Part shown: positions 23,711 through 36,000 of the stretch, one piece after another
How positions within the stretch are numbered: the first letter of the stretch is position 1
Layout of the letters: each line of letters opens with the position of its first letter
Origin: Diphasiastrum complanatum
Lineage: Eukaryota; Streptophyta; Lycopodiopsida; Lycopodiales; Lycopodiaceae
DNA: 64,000 nt
Reading direction: 5' to 3'
Assembly: GCA_029204225.1 (NCBI GenBank)
Contig: CM055111.1
Coordinates: forward strand, 3,919,744 to 3,983,743
Made by a program: the position numbers and the translations under genes
Notes under the pieces: model-generated
What the model saw: the letters and a program-made list of their open reading frames with translations, nothing else
Database searches by the model: none
Told to the model about the DNA's origin: nothing

Positions 23711-24532
23711 CCCATAACAGAACTTGACATAAGCTCACTCTCTTACTAAATGTCTCTCAACAGTTTGATAATGACTTTTTCTTTCTTTCTTCTCCACTAC
23801 ACTCTTAAGGTATCACAAATGGCAACTACAAAAACATTACTAGAAGTTCAAACCCATAGAGATGGCAACAAAAGATCATAGCAAGGCTCTCAATGGACAA
23901 CAAAGGCTACGAGACCCAACTCATAGAATAAAAAGTGACCCATGCTATGACACCTATACTCAAAAGTTGAGAGCAATAAGAACTTTCTATTAACATATTG
24001 AATTATCCACAATTCTCACCAAGAATGCTCTTTCTCACCTACACCTAGACCCCTAATGCATGATACAAAAGGAAATAGACATTCCCTCAATGAACCCACT
24101 AATCTCATGAAGCTCTCAAAAAATCTTTCAAGCACTGGATAAGCTCTCATGGGTAAGCAAGCTCAAGGTGAGTGACATCACTTCAATCCACTAACTCTTT
24201 CTCACTTTTTCTATCATCTTAACACAAGGTGTGGCCTCTCTTTTATAGCCAAATCCCAAGTTTTTCCTTAAATATGAGGTCTTGTCCAATTTCATGCATT
24301 TCATGCCCTCTTTGCCACATGTCCCTCCCATAGTAGGGATTTACTTAATTTAGTAGATCCTCCAAGTTTCTCTCCCCCTTCAAATAAGATTTACTTTGGG
24401 GTTTGGAGCCCATCTTGCCTTCAAGCTTATCTTGGCCATGCTTTCCAAGTTAGCCTTTTCGTTGTATTCCCCTAGTGGATGTCCTCCCAAATTGTCTTTC
24501 CTCCAAAATAGTATGTGCTTGGAGGAGGGAAC
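23711..24532. other. Unassigned sequence between related LTRs
   Basis: No coding region recognised. Confidence 0.5.
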
Positions 24533-25258
24533 TGTTGATTTCACACGTGTGGACTGTCCACAACATGTACTTGTGATCTCCTAAGGTGTGTAGATGCACC
24601 AAGATCAAGACTAGATTGAGATTCAAGATCTATCTTTGATTCTATAGCAAAAACACACTACTACATGCATTCAATCACTTCCAACTCTCACTCACACATG
24701 TGGGAAGTGTTCAAAAAGTAATCTAAGTAAAAACAAGCTGCTCTCCTCGGATAGAGAGAGAAAATCATCAATATCTCTCAGGTAGAGAGAGAAAGCTAGA
24801 AAATCACTTACACTCAAAATCCACTCAATCTCAAAATCAATTAGATCCAAATGAGGAGTACAATGATACTAGTAGATCCACGAGCTACCACCATGCTTAA
24901 CTATAATTGGACCACACTTTGCCACCTCTTAATCCTTTTGGACCATTGATCCATGCACCTCTAAATTCTATGGGACCATTTTCAAGCAAACCTCAAATTC
25001 TATTGGACCACTCATGGTTCCACCTCTAAATCCTATTAGAACTCTTAAACTTCATCAAACAAAAGCATTACACTTGTCTACACTCTAATTGGCACAAGTT
25101 TGACCTCCTACTCTATTTTGGCTTAATAGTGGCATTACAAGTGGAAATGGATAATTTGCCATCTATGCCAAATTTGACCCTATCAACATCCTACACCTAA
25201 ATGCTTGACTATGAAATTCTATGAGACCCCTATATCAAACATTTTTATTTACTTTACA
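24533..25258 (-). repeat. Solo LTR of the copia element 2 family
   Basis: On the plus strand it starts TGTTGATTTCACACGTGTGG and runs through the reverse complement of the element 2 LTR (for example 'gaccctatcaacatcctaca', 'aagcattacacttgtctac'). More diverged than the 19-23 kb pair. Neither a primer-binding site nor a polypurine tract adjoins it and the five-base flanks (GGAAC and ATTCT) do not match, so I call it an old solo LTR. Confidence 0.85.
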
Positions 25259-25577
25259 ATTCTCCACACGTGGGAACATCCTCCACACATGTGAAATTCA
25301 CTTACAAACTTCTATCATAAAAAATACCAAGCTAGATTTTTGCCAATTTCTCACAGGAACCCTTTTGCCTTATAACCTCAACCAACCTAGTTGCTACCAG
25401 TCAACCCCTATGGGTGTAGCTGGCCCATTATTTTCCTATGCATCGGTTTTTTCAGATTACCGATTTCTTTCATGTTGTTGGCTTTTCCATGTGCGTGTAC
25501 TACTGTTTGGCCCATTGGTCGTGTTTGGTGCTCAAACGTTGCCCTAATTTTGTCATTAGTTTTTCCTCGATATTTTG

Positions 25578-25928
25578 TCACAATATTTTTTTTTGATGGA
25601 ATTTTGACAACATTTCTTCTTTGACAGCTCTTTTCTCTACAACATTCATGACTAGGGCTCTTTTGGCAATACGATTTCTATGCAAATACACTAGGCAAGC
25701 ATATATTAGTAAAACCAACTCTGTACATGGTGAAATTTTAGCACCACAACTATGTCGGCTATTTTTACGACTGGCCAAAAGCCGCAAAACATTCTTACAG
25801 GCCATTTCTAAGGACTTTTCTCTAGCCTCATCAAGGGCAGACTGGGACCCATTAGACCGGCACTTTCTGCTCGACTTTACAAAAGTTGACATATAGCAAA
25901 TATTTTCGACGGTTTTTGAGACCATCAC
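25578..25928 (-). CDS. Hypothetical protein fragment, 116 aa
   Basis: Open minus-strand frame with 'ALDEAREKSLEMACKNVLRL', 'LVLLIYACLVYLHRNRIAKR' and 'EKRAVKEEMLSKFHQKK'. It looks amphipathic and helical with no cysteines of note except two near the centre. No upstream or downstream partner is found and I recognise no family. It may be a relic of a repetitive element. Confidence 0.3.
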   Translation of the reverse strand: MMVSKTVENICYMSTFVKSSRKCRSNGSQSALDEAREKSLEMACKNVLRLLASRKNSRHSCGAKISPCTELVLLIYACLVYLHRNRIAKRALVMNVVEKRAVKEEMLSKFHQKKIL

Positions 25929-26818
25929 AAAAGTCTACTACTACAATTTAATAACATGTCTAGCCACTTTGGGACAGGTTGGGACCCTTTTATAGAGGCA
26001 ACTATATGCCAATTTTCCACTAATAACCAAGTTTTTCATGCCGGTTTTTTATAGATTTGAGAAAAAAAAAGACCTCAATATTAGCCCGATTTTCTATGCG
26101 AAAATATCAGCTAACATTATCGACAACCACTGGGTAGTATGGTCCCCATACAATGGACCCAGAATCTCTAGTTTAGACAATGCACTTCTTTTGCTGGTAC
26201 ACCATAAATGTGTGCAACTACAGCTTCGAGATTAGCACCCTTTGATGGGTGATGCTAACCTGGTTCTCTGTGATTCAACTTTTAGCCGGTCTTCGATCTT
26301 CGTTTGATTTGGTAACTTCATCCCTGCAATATAACACCCCGTGACCTTATTTGGGAAATATGGACCCACTTGCTCAAAAGGTTATGCCCTTTCTCAGAAC
26401 CCTACAGTTTTGGCATGCAAAATGCGTTTCTCAAAAAAATATGACATTATTGATGCATGTGGTAGTATTCAGTCTATTATGAGTGTGTTGTGTGGATGCA
26501 ATGAGGCTTCAATGTGTCAACTCTAGAAATTGTGCATACTGGTGAAATAACGGTAATCATCAACTCTTTTTTATAGACATTTCAGTCCATATTCTTAAAG
26601 ATCCAATTCAAAGAGAAATAATCATCAATCCTCTTCGTACCGACTCTTCTCTCAAGCTATATATTCTGACAGTAGTCCATGTAGGAAAAGTTATTGTCCT
26701 AAGATCCAATACACAATATTGGTAGAAGACATTGGTTTCTTGCTAGTCTATGAAATCAATTAAAACAAAAATATTGTCCTCATCTCTTATGGATGTGCGA
26801 GGGCATCACTCGTCCTCA
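25929..26818. other. Unassigned sequence
   Basis: Contains 'ataacaccccgtgacc' (26331-26346), which resembles the TGTAACACCC start of many plant gypsy LTRs, but no second end was found. Confidence 0.3.
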
Positions 26819-27280
26819 CTAATTGGTTTGCGATCTAATAGAGATGGTTAATGTCTTTTTTGTTTCTGTTTTTTCTCTTAGTCTTCCTTTCTCCCTTTTT
26901 TCTTCTTTTGTAGGGACCTTATGAAGGATGGTGGTGATGGGGAAGAACCTTCTTAGTCGTTTGATATTAGTAGGTGGTACTGATTCAAATGTATACATTT
27001 GTTGCAAATCATCCATCTTTCCAGGATGGTCTAAAGTTTTTCCTTTCCTTTCAAGTTTGGATAGTAATAACAGGTAATTTGCATTTGCTTCTTCAAAGTA
27101 AGTCATTTGGAATGTTTTCATGTACTCCTCTAGAAATTCATCAGATTCTTTCCTCAGAAAGGGTTCTCCATTACATGAATGTTGATTCAAAAAGGTGATT
27201 TCACTACCCAACACCTTGATCAAATTGACCCTATTCACCTCAAACTCCACAAGCATAAGTGTCTTTGCGTAACTTCCCAT
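26819..27280 (-). CDS. Hypothetical protein fragment, 153 aa
   Basis: Open minus-strand frame with 'RKESDEFLEEYMKTFQMTYF' and a basic, Lys/Glu-rich C-terminus. It is low-complexity at the end and lies directly before a copia fragment in opposite orientation. No family recognised; it could be chance. Confidence 0.2.
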   Translation of the reverse strand: MGSYAKTLMLVEFEVNRVNLIKVLGSEITFLNQHSCNGEPFLRKESDEFLEEYMKTFQMTYFEEANANYLLLLSKLERKGKTLDHPGKMDDLQQMYTFESVPPTNIKRLRRFFPITTILHKVPTKEEKREKGRLREKTETKKTLTISIRSQTN

Positions 27281-27429
27281 CCGAACAAGAGGGTAGATAT
27301 GGAGGTTAGCTCAAATGTTCAATGTCATGCTTATGGAGAAACTTTAACTAGCACAAAGCAAAAACGATGGAAACTAAAACAACAAGAAAATCACAACAAG
27401 AACATAAGTTTTATGATAAGTTTGCGAGA

Positions 27430-28490
27430 AATGATGTTACCATCTTGCTAATCTATGTGGATGATATCATCTTGAGTGGTGGACACAATCAAGATGTGGA
27501 GGATATCAAGAGCGCTCTTAAGAAAAAATTTGAGGTGCATGATCTAGGTAACTTGCATTACATTTTAGAAGTGATTAGATTTTCTCAATCTAATTTCATT
27601 TGTCAAGAGAAGTATGCTAATTCTATTCTGGAAAGATTTCATATGGTAGATGAAAATCTTGTGATACGCCTATGGAGTGTCATGTAAAGCTAACTATAAG
27701 CGGTAATGAAAGATCCTTCAAGGACATTACTCTCTATAGGAAGCTAGTTGGTTCACTCATCTATCTAACCATTACAAGACCAAATCTAAGTTGTTGTGTT
27801 GGAAGATTGAGCCAATTCATGCAAGATCCTAGTGAGGAGTATTGGAAGCTAGGGAAACGAGTTTTGAGGTACATCATTGGAACTCGAGATTTTGGCATAT
27901 TGTATGAAGGATCATCACCTAACTTGTTTGGATTTTCAGATTTGGACTTTGCTGAAGATATAATGGATAGGAAATCCATTAGTGCTCATGGTATTTTCAT
28001 AGGTGATGGAGCTATATCATGGATGTCGAAGAAACAAGCCACTATCTCATTGTCATCTAGTGAGGCCGAGTACAAAGCTCTTACACATTGCACAAAGGAG
28101 ATGGTATGGATCAAGAGGATGATCAAGGATCTTCAGCTGGATTCGTCAGAGAGCCCAATCATCTTTTGTGACAATCAATCCACCCAAAGGTTGGCAACCA
28201 ATCCTATCTTTCATGCTAGGAGCAAGCATATTGAGGTGGCATATCACTTTGTGAAGGAGTAAGTCATGGCAAAGGAGGTGGAGCTTCAACATGTGTCCTC
28301 AAGGAAATGTGTAGTTGATATTGTCACCAAAGCATTGGGAAAGGACTTGTTCATGAAGCATAGAAGTCGATCCAAAATTGGGCTATCTAGGTTTGAGATT
28401 TGTGGGGCCATGGGTGGCCTAACATCGTCGCTCTATAATACGCTCAGGCCACTAGAAGTTGGTCTTCCATCTTGGTTGATGCCAGGCCCG
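27430..28490 (+). pseudogene. Copia RT C-terminal part and RNase H
   Basis: Starts within reverse transcriptase at the active-site box 'LLIYVDDIILSGG', then 'KKKFEVHDLGNLHYILEV'. After a frame break near 27665 comes 'LVGSLIYLTITRPNLSCCVG', 'WKLGKRVLRYIIGTRDFGIL', then RNase H: 'FSDLDFAEDIMDRKS', 'SLSSSEAEYKAL', 'FCDNQSTQRLATN', 'RSKHIEVAYHFVKE' and 'CVVDIVTKALGKDLFMKHR'. It encodes much of the segment missing from copia element 2, and its RNase H end matches that element's ('SKHIEVA(H/Y)HFV(R/K)E'), so it probably belongs to a related family. No LTRs adjoin it. Confidence 0.9.
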
Positions 28491-29984
28491 TAATATGATC
28501 AAAAAATGGGGGTGGCAAAAAGTTATTCCATCTGGTGGTAACCTGGAGCAAAAATTCTAAGTCCCGAGCGAATTCGACTGTCACGTCGACTGTTGGATCA
28601 GGGCATGTAATATATTGTTTTGAAATCTGGACGAGAGCCCTCTTGGCATCTACATCCATTCCCCATCCGTGTTCGGAGTAGATCTTTGGCCAGTTGCATG
28701 TGGTGACAGTTATCTGGCCCAAAGGGATTCCACATTCCGTCCATTTGCATCGTAGTGGAATGAGGACTAAATGCAGATTAACCCGCAGTTGTCTCGGACT
28801 GGTCACGTAAGCTCTGATGGGTGATGGATCTTTTTCGAACGTGCATTGTCACCATGCAGGTTGTGAAGCCAGTGACGAAATGGACGTGATCTCATTGCCC
28901 TTGATATCTTGGGAAAATAAGGATATCTGCCAGTCGTCGCATGAGGATTCATGTGAAAACTGGACTAAAAAGTCATTGATTTTGTCCTCCATGCTTTTGG
29001 TTTTTGGAATACACGGTTGACAAAAATTGATCGAGAGCCTTGGAATGTTGATGCTTGTTGTTCCTCCCCTATCCTTCCAAGACTCTTTTTTGCATCTTGG
29101 TTGGCATCGAGGCCTTGGTCTTGAATGTCAGGCCCCGCTGCGTCTGATCGTGGCTTGAACTTGCTTGTGCAGCTTCTAATGTAGGAGGCATTGGAATTGC
29201 CACCGGGGCTAGTTGTGGTTGTTGTGCTATGTGCTATTGACAGGCCTTGGAGTGCACTACGACGATGATTGTCAAAACTAGCTTGTGAGCCATCTAGCGT
29301 TTGTCGGTACAAATCCACTTGCTGCGTTAGAAATTCCATCTCGTGTTGGATGAGAGGATGGTTGATGGGGATGGGTTGGGCTAACCAAATAGTTTTCTCT
29401 TGTTGTAGGGTGTGGACCTCCACTCTAAGATGTTGATTTTCTATTTGAAATACCAATAACTGGGCCTGGAGTGGGGCTAGCTATTGTTGCACTTGCTGTT
29501 GAGCTTCTTGGACCTTCGTAGAGGCATCTGTCACTGATTTGAAGGGGTCCTTAATATATCATTGAAGGCTATCCTCGTTCTATTTCAACTTCGAGACCTG
29601 GTCCTTTTCTGTCTGCTTGTGCTGAAGTGCTACCTACAAATCTTCTTGAAACTATGTGAGCTCCGCTCACAACCTAGTATTGCTGGTTGCCAATTTCACT
29701 ACTCGGTCATCCAAGGTTGATTTGGATGCTAATAGGTCCTCGAGTAGAGTTCTCAAAGTCTGGTAGGCCATGGTGACATCTTGTGAACCGGCCTAGGTGT
29801 TGTTGCTTGCTGGGGCTTGTTGAGATGCGGCCCATATGATTGCAACGTCGTTGTCATCTTCTTCGATCAGAATTTCCCACTCTGCTATGTTATCAAGTGC
29901 GGTGGGATCCAACACACTGAGGGGACAAGGTGTACTCTGTTTGCAAAAATGCATCATCATCCAATAGTTTGTCGGACTCGTCAT
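28486..29984 (-). pseudogene. Decayed coiled-coil protein gene, family unknown
   Basis: A single minus-strand frame runs from ATG 29984 to about 28965 with seven internal stops, all TAG or TGA, then shifts frame and continues to about 28486. The first part is acidic ('EWEILIEEDDNDVAIIW'), the middle is heptad-like and Gln-rich ('HKQTEKDQVSKLK', 'VTDASTKVQEAQQQVQQ'), followed by 'LVFQIENQHLRVEVHTLQQE'. The last part is globular ('RAYVTSPRQLRVNLHLVLIP', 'HGWGMDVDAKRALVQISKQY', 'TVEFARDLEFLLQVTTRWN'). Total is about 490 residues. It could be a gag-like or accessory protein of a repetitive element. Nearly all stops are restored by assuming CAG or CGA. Confidence 0.6.
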
Positions 29985-30124
29985 TCATAATGGATGAATC
30001 AATGAGTGGAGTGGTGGAGATGTGTAGAGGGAGCAGAATGAGTTGTTCGAATGAAGCAATGGGGAAAGTGTGGGAAACTGAAGTGTGGTGTCGAGGATGG
30101 AAGGAGATTTGGGGGGTGTGTAGT

Positions 30125-30754
30125 TGATGAGGTTTAACAAGACGAGGGTGTCAGCCGACAATTGGGAATCTTGAATGGATATTGAGGGTCCAAGTAGGGG
30201 AGGATGGCTCTAGGGGCACGACAGTGCGATGGCTTTGGTCTACCACCCCGCATCACCCCTGTAATTAACTAGGAGTCTAAGATTATTACGATATGTCATG
30301 GAAGACACATATAGGCAATAAAGGTCGTGACCTTCATTCTTGTAAATGCTTCCACTTTAACTTCTTGTCAAACTTGACACACACATACCTCAGAAATGCG
30401 ATTAAGAATCAGAATAGTCTTACTTCCAGAGGATGCCAGTTTCTTTGCAAAATAAACACTCAAAACATTCATAAAAAGGTCGTTGAGACACAAAATGATG
30501 GACCACTACTTTCACCTTCTTCAAAAATTATTTCCTGTTAGCTGGTAATTTCTGACATCTCACCAGGCAGCGGTAGATTTTTAGACCTGCATCTATACCT
30601 TTGAAAGCTCATCCGTGCTGAAGCTCTCCCAAACCAATTGGACAATCAAGATCAAATACCTCCCATCCATTGTAGGCAGAGAGAGAGAGAGAGAGAGAGA
30701 GAGTGAGAGAGACGAGCTAGAGGGTGAAAGAGATATACTGACACTTGTGAAAAA
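30125..30754. other. Unassigned sequence with short (GA)n
   Basis: A GA array lies at 30679-30703. No coding region recognised. Confidence 0.5.
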
Positions 30755-31381
30755 TGTCAACTAGAGTTAATTTAATTTGGCAATTTTGAGGCCAAAGTGA
30801 AATTTCAACTTAAAGATAGATTTTCTTATGTCAATAAGGCCTAAGCATAATGTCCTTAATGTTTTTAGCAAGAAGACAAGATGATAAGGTTGAATTTGGA
30901 CCTACTTTTATTGGTTGATATAGATACATTGCATTAGTCATAAAAGTCTAGGTTTTTGGTGAAGTAACTAGAAACTACTATTTTAGGGCAATATTTGGCA
31001 AGTGGCCAAGTGACATTAGTTTTGTTATAAATAGATGTACCTATGTGGAGAACGGATCTTGATGTTCTCATTTTGTATGGAGAACTTTTCTCTTTTGATT
31101 CTATGTCCATCTCTTTCATATTTCTCTTAATATCTTCTATTCTAATGTGTAGAATGCAATTTTCTTGTGTAGCTTGAATATACACGTGTAAATGCTCTTG
31201 TACTACTGTTGTTGTATGGTTCAGTACAACACCATAATGGACCTTAGTGATTTTGATGAGATATGCATGTATTTCAAAGTTCTAGCATGGTAGATGCATG
31301 ATTTCTAGCTTGTTGATGAATCTAATTTTGCCTAAAGTTCTCTTGATCCATTAATGATATTTTGGATCTGATTGTTTCACA
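30755..31381 (+). repeat. Putative degenerate copia LTR
   Basis: Begins TGTCAACTAG, contains a TATA-like 'ttataaata' (about 31025) and ends '...tgtttcaca'. It is followed at 31382 by TGGTATCACAGT, which differs from the plant primer-binding site TGGTATCAGAGC at two positions. The left boundary is a guess based on TG...CA ends. Confidence 0.45.
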
Positions 31382-31393
31382 TGGTATCACAGT

Positions 31394-33059
31394 ATTGCAG
31401 GATAAAGTTGGTGGTTAGACAGTACTAAACAGTCCTAGAACTGGATGTTTTGTTTGTATTTTGCTGCTATTTTTCTCCTTTTTGATAGGTTTATTACTCG
31501 CCATCACTTTTCTGTTAGTTTAGTTTTTCGCCACTTTTCCCAAGAGCAAGGCAGAGTTGGATGCACCATCAGATTGCTCGACGAGTAATATTTTGATTAC
31601 TCGCCCATCTTTATTATTCACCGATTTAACAATTTTGAGTATTTTTTGTTATCTTTTTTCGCCCTTTTGACAAAGCTCTCTACACAGTTAGATCTCTCAA
31701 CAAACTTCACGATGAGCAATTAGTCGATTACTCATCAAAATTGATTACTACCGGCTCCGTCTTTTATTATGTTGTAGTCATTTGAGTCTGAGGTGACTTT
31801 GTGCACTTTTTGGATTTGGGAGGATTGTCGTGCAGTCCACTTGTCTCAAAACCAGGTGGGACTAAAATTTTTGTTTGTAGTGCATCTTGACTAGATTTGT
31901 CTGATAACATGATACATGTTGGTCCTGTGAAGATGTGTATTTATTAAACAACGAATATACATCCGAATGAAGCAATATATATTCACATAAGAAGACAAGC
32001 ACATATATAATGAAGGGACCTGCCTATATTTTCGCGACATACTAAATATCACATATAAAGGACAAGTCCTCAGCAATGAAGCGACATCTACAACAACCCT
32101 TAAATAAAGACACTTACATGAAACGACTCGATTCGAATCGACAATTCTAACTATAGTAATCTAAACTCAAGGTTAGATACATCTTTGCGGTATAATCTAC
32201 ATACGTGTCAGATATATATTGGTTAACCTTATTCAGTAAAGCGACACGCCTCTAATTTATAAAGACGTGATTGTTCGCTCTGAAGATGATAAAGAGAAGA
32301 CACGATTCAGTCTTACTCACCAGGAGATATAGTTTATGTATTCGCTGAGAGATAAAAGTTTATGTACTTGTGAGAGATCTTCTGAAGTACTCTAACAATA
32401 TTTCTTATATAAATCTATCTCTGGTCAGACAGTTGCATAAGTACATTACAGTCTATGCTGTGTATCCGTAAAAGTGTTCTAACAAACTGTCTTAAAACTA
32501 ACTTATTCGTTCATTCGAATATTTGTTCGACACTCGAATACTTGTTCGATACCCGAATAACGTCTATCATCAGAAGTCTATCTCAGTCATCGATAGAAAA
32601 GTATGTATACAACTGAATTGATAGTCCCTGTCTGAAGAATTGAGATAAGATATCTGTATTCTGAATATCTCCGAACATATGTTTCTAACATATTCGAAGA
32701 TTATACAAGAGATTTAACTCTGAGGAGAACACTAGTTGTTGAGAACTACTGTTTAGCTTTTGTTAATCCAAGAATAAGATTAACTTATGATCACTGATGA
32801 ACGAATACATCGAAATCAATCCGAATTCTTGCCGACACCTTAATCAGATAGAGTGGAGTACATTCGTACTACTCTGATAACAATTCTCCTGTAGAACGCC
32901 AATTCTTCGATTCGAAAGAGAAGACTGATATTCCAATTTTAAACATTCATTTATCCATTAAGTAATACTGGTTTCTTAACCCAAATGTCTGTTTGACAAC
33001 CAGACTAATTCTCCATTTTATATCATACGAATAAGTCAGAACAATATCAACATTATACC
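31394..33059. other. Unassigned AT-rich sequence
   Basis: Several 'cgaatatttgttcgacactc' type words recur near 32510-32570. No coding region recognised; may be LTR or leader of an unidentified element. Confidence 0.4.
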
Positions 33060-33990
33060 ATAAAGAAGCTATCCTCTTGGGGATTCGACACTAAATACTA
33101 CAAAACTATACCAAATACAATTGGTATACCACGACAGGTCCTTATAAAATAATGTCATCTTAGCTTTTTGTAATTGGCTCAATGGACAATCTAGACATGG
33201 ATGGTTGACGTCGCATTGTGAACACCAAGGTAAAAAGATTGTTGGGTCACCTCGACCACATCTGAAACATCGTACCATGCATAGAATACCATCTCCTCAG
33301 AGGTGATATAAGCATACACATATAACAAATGTCCCTTCTCACTTTCCACATAGTACAGTGGTAAGCTATTATGGTCTTTAGCTGAAGTTGGGAATATGGA
33401 TGATGATATTACCAAGACTTCCACCCCACATTTTATGGTTGAGGATAGTACTGATTTGCTCGGGACAAAACTCTTGACATCCTTTGAATGATTCTCATGT
33501 TGCTCTTCATCAAGTTTGACCTTTTTCTATTCTGAGTACCAACCTTATAATACTCTACATTATGCCCTTGATTTTTCAATTGAGGGTTTCGTACTAGACA
33601 TTCAGTGTGTGCAGGATCTCCATGATAATATCCACACTAGTCCGATTGAAAAAATTTCATTCTGTAGGCCTTAATTCACATGGTGGTCATCTTCTTGATG
33701 GTCTTGGTTAAATTTGTGACATGCGTTCTGCCTCTTGACTCTACTATGAGCCATGTCTTCCTATCTTGTTCGATTGGCTAGTGTTGTTGTTTCTGGTTCC
33801 TCTGATGGCCCATAAATGTGATCTTGTATTGAGTTGGATGACATATAATCACTGAGGGGATAATCGATCCATACGAAAGATGATCTACAATAGACAAATA
33901 AAATCAATGCACAATGTGATCACAATTTGTGTTCAAAGCGATCGAACAAAAAAGTCACATAAAATATAGTTCAATTTGCAAGGTAGTTAT
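33060..33990 (-). pseudogene. Zinc-knuckle, gag-like relic
   Basis: Minus-strand frames contain, in order, 'CGYYHGDPAHTEC' followed by 'LVRNPQLKNQGHNVEYY' (about 33635-33570), and 'CFRCGRGDPTIFLPWCSQCD' followed by 'VNHPCLDCPLSQLQKAK' (33275-33160). These Cys/His spacings look like nucleic-acid-binding knuckles of a retroelement gag or related protein. Several frame breaks lie between them. The family is not established. Confidence 0.4.
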
Positions 33991-34199
33991 ACTTGTTCAC
34001 AATGTTGTGGCAACACGAACGTGTCGTATGCATTCATAGGTATTACTTTTGTCGAGTCGATTGCAAAGAATCAGGACACATCCTTTCTAATCATAACATT
34101 GTTTCTAGGATAGTTAACTTTGAACCATTTCACATCAAAGATCAAGTATTTTTCATTGCGTCCATAGTCGACCTCATAAATATGTTGAAGTGTGCCGAC

Positions 34200-34395
34200 A
34201 TAGTCTAGATCACTTAAAAACATTCAATCTAGTTCATTCAAATATATGTGGTCCAATGCAAACTCCTTCGTTGCTTGGTGCAAAGTACTTTATTACCTTC
34301 ATTGACAAATATTCGAGAAGAACAGCTGTTTATTTCATTAGGCAGATATCAAAAGCTTTTAAAATATTCTGACAATTCCAAGAGCGTGTAGAAAA
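34200..34395 (+). pseudogene. Copia integrase core fragment
   Basis: Frame with 'FNLVHSNICGPMQTPSLLGA' followed by 'KYFITFIDKYSRR' and 'VYFIRQISKAFKIF'. This is the start of a copia integrase catalytic core; the first catalytic Asp (HSD) is Asn here. Similarity ends at about 34395, where the satellite begins. Confidence 0.85.
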
Positions 34396-34564
34396 TTGAA
34401 CTAGTATCTTTGGTTGGCTTGCCACACAAGCCTATGGCAAGCTTATGTGGTAGCCTATGACATGCTTGCATGGCAGACATCAAACCTATTCCATGCCTAT
34501 GTAGCCTGCCATGCAAGCCTATGGTAGGCCTGCGTGAATTGTCATGCGGCAACATTCGAGCCCA

Positions 34565-34601
<37 letters not shown>

Positions 34602-35700
34602 AGGTCCACTCCTACATGGTAGAGCCCGGTTGGGTTACCATACAAGCCTATCGTAGGCCTACATGGCTTGCCACATGGCAAATCTCAAGCCTGCATGATT
34701 TTCCATGTGGCAGACCTACGTGGCTTGCCACATGGCAGTGTGCGACAAGCTTGGCAGACCACATAGGCAGAGCTTGGTTGTCTTGCCAGCCTATGATGGG
34801 CCTACGTGGTTTGCCATGTGGCTAACCCAAGCCTGCATGATTTATCACATGGTAGCCATACGTGACTTGCCATGTGGGAGCCTATGACAGGCTTGGTATA
34901 TAGCAGGCGTATGTGGCCTGCTACACAAGCCTATGATAGCCCATGAGGCAGGCCACACAAGCCTATGGTAGGCCTACGTGGCTTGCCATGTGAGAGCCTA
35001 TGACACGCTAGGTATATAGCAGGCGTATGTGGCCTGCTACACAAGCCTATGATAGCCCTATGAGACAAGCCACACAAGCCTATGGTAGGCCTATGTGGCT
35101 TGCCATGTGGTAGCTTTTGAGCCCCACCTCTTTCTCTCTCTAGGTCCACTCAGGCCTACATGGCAAAGCCTGGTTGGCTTGCCAAACCTACGTGGTTTGC
35201 CATGTGACAAACCCTAAGCTTGCAGGACTTGCCACGTGATAGACCTATGTGGCTTTCCACGTGACAATCTGTGACAAGATTGGTAGATAGTAGATCTATG
35301 ACTTGTCTATGTGGCTTGCTACACAAGCCTATGGTAGTCCTATGTGGCTTACAACATGGGAAGAACCAACCCTACATGGTTTTCCATGTGGTAGACCTAT
35401 GTGGCTTGCCACGTGGTAGCTTGCGATCCTCACCTCTTTCTCTATCTAGGTCCACTCAAGCCTACGTGGCAGATCCTGGTTTGCTTGCCACACAAGCCTA
35501 TGGCAAGCCTATGTGATAACCTGCAACATGCCTACATGGCTTGCCATGTGGCAACTTTCGATCCCCACTTCTCTCTCTCTCTCTCTCTCTCTATGTCCAC
35601 TCAGGCCTACGTGGCACAACCTAGTTGGATTGCCATACAAGCCTATGTTAGAACTACGTGGTTTGCCACATGGCAAACCCCAAGCTTGTATCACTCAACA
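34396..35700. repeat. Tandem satellite of 'CTACGTGGCTTGCCACATGG' units
   Basis: About 1.3 kb of variants of 'gcctatggtaggcctacgtggcttgccatgtggcag'-type words, many internally palindromic (TGCCACATGGCA, AAGCCTATGGTAGGCCT). Higher-order structure: a 116-bp tandem duplication (about 34866-34981 and 34982-35097), and a longer unit marked by 'ctctaggtccactcaggcct' recurring at about 34600, 35135, 35445 and 35590. An (AT)n array (34567-34598) and a CT array (35571-35592) are embedded. Confidence 0.9.
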
Positions 35701-36000
35701 ATTGTAAGAAGAACTCCTCATGAAGCCAGAAATTGAAAAATAGTGGAACTCAGTGGAATGGTGGATCAGGCTCCAAGTCCTACACATCTACTTGATTCTA
35801 ATCACAAAGCAAATGGAAATCCTACAAAGTACTTATTACAACTGTCACTCGGTAGTTGTAAGAAGAACTCCTCAAGGAGCCGATGACAAAGAAGCACTTG
35901 AACTGAGTGGAATGATGGATCAGTCTCCAAGCCTTGTACATATACCTTATACTAATCCCAAACCAACCTTAAAAGAGAAGAATCAATAACAAGCACATTC
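35701..36000. repeat. Two-copy tandem repeat, about 154-bp period
   Basis: 'gtaagaagaactcctca' occurs at 35704 and 35858, with matching downstream words ('agtggaatg(g/a)tggatcag', 'ctccaag'). Adjoins the satellite. Confidence 0.85.
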
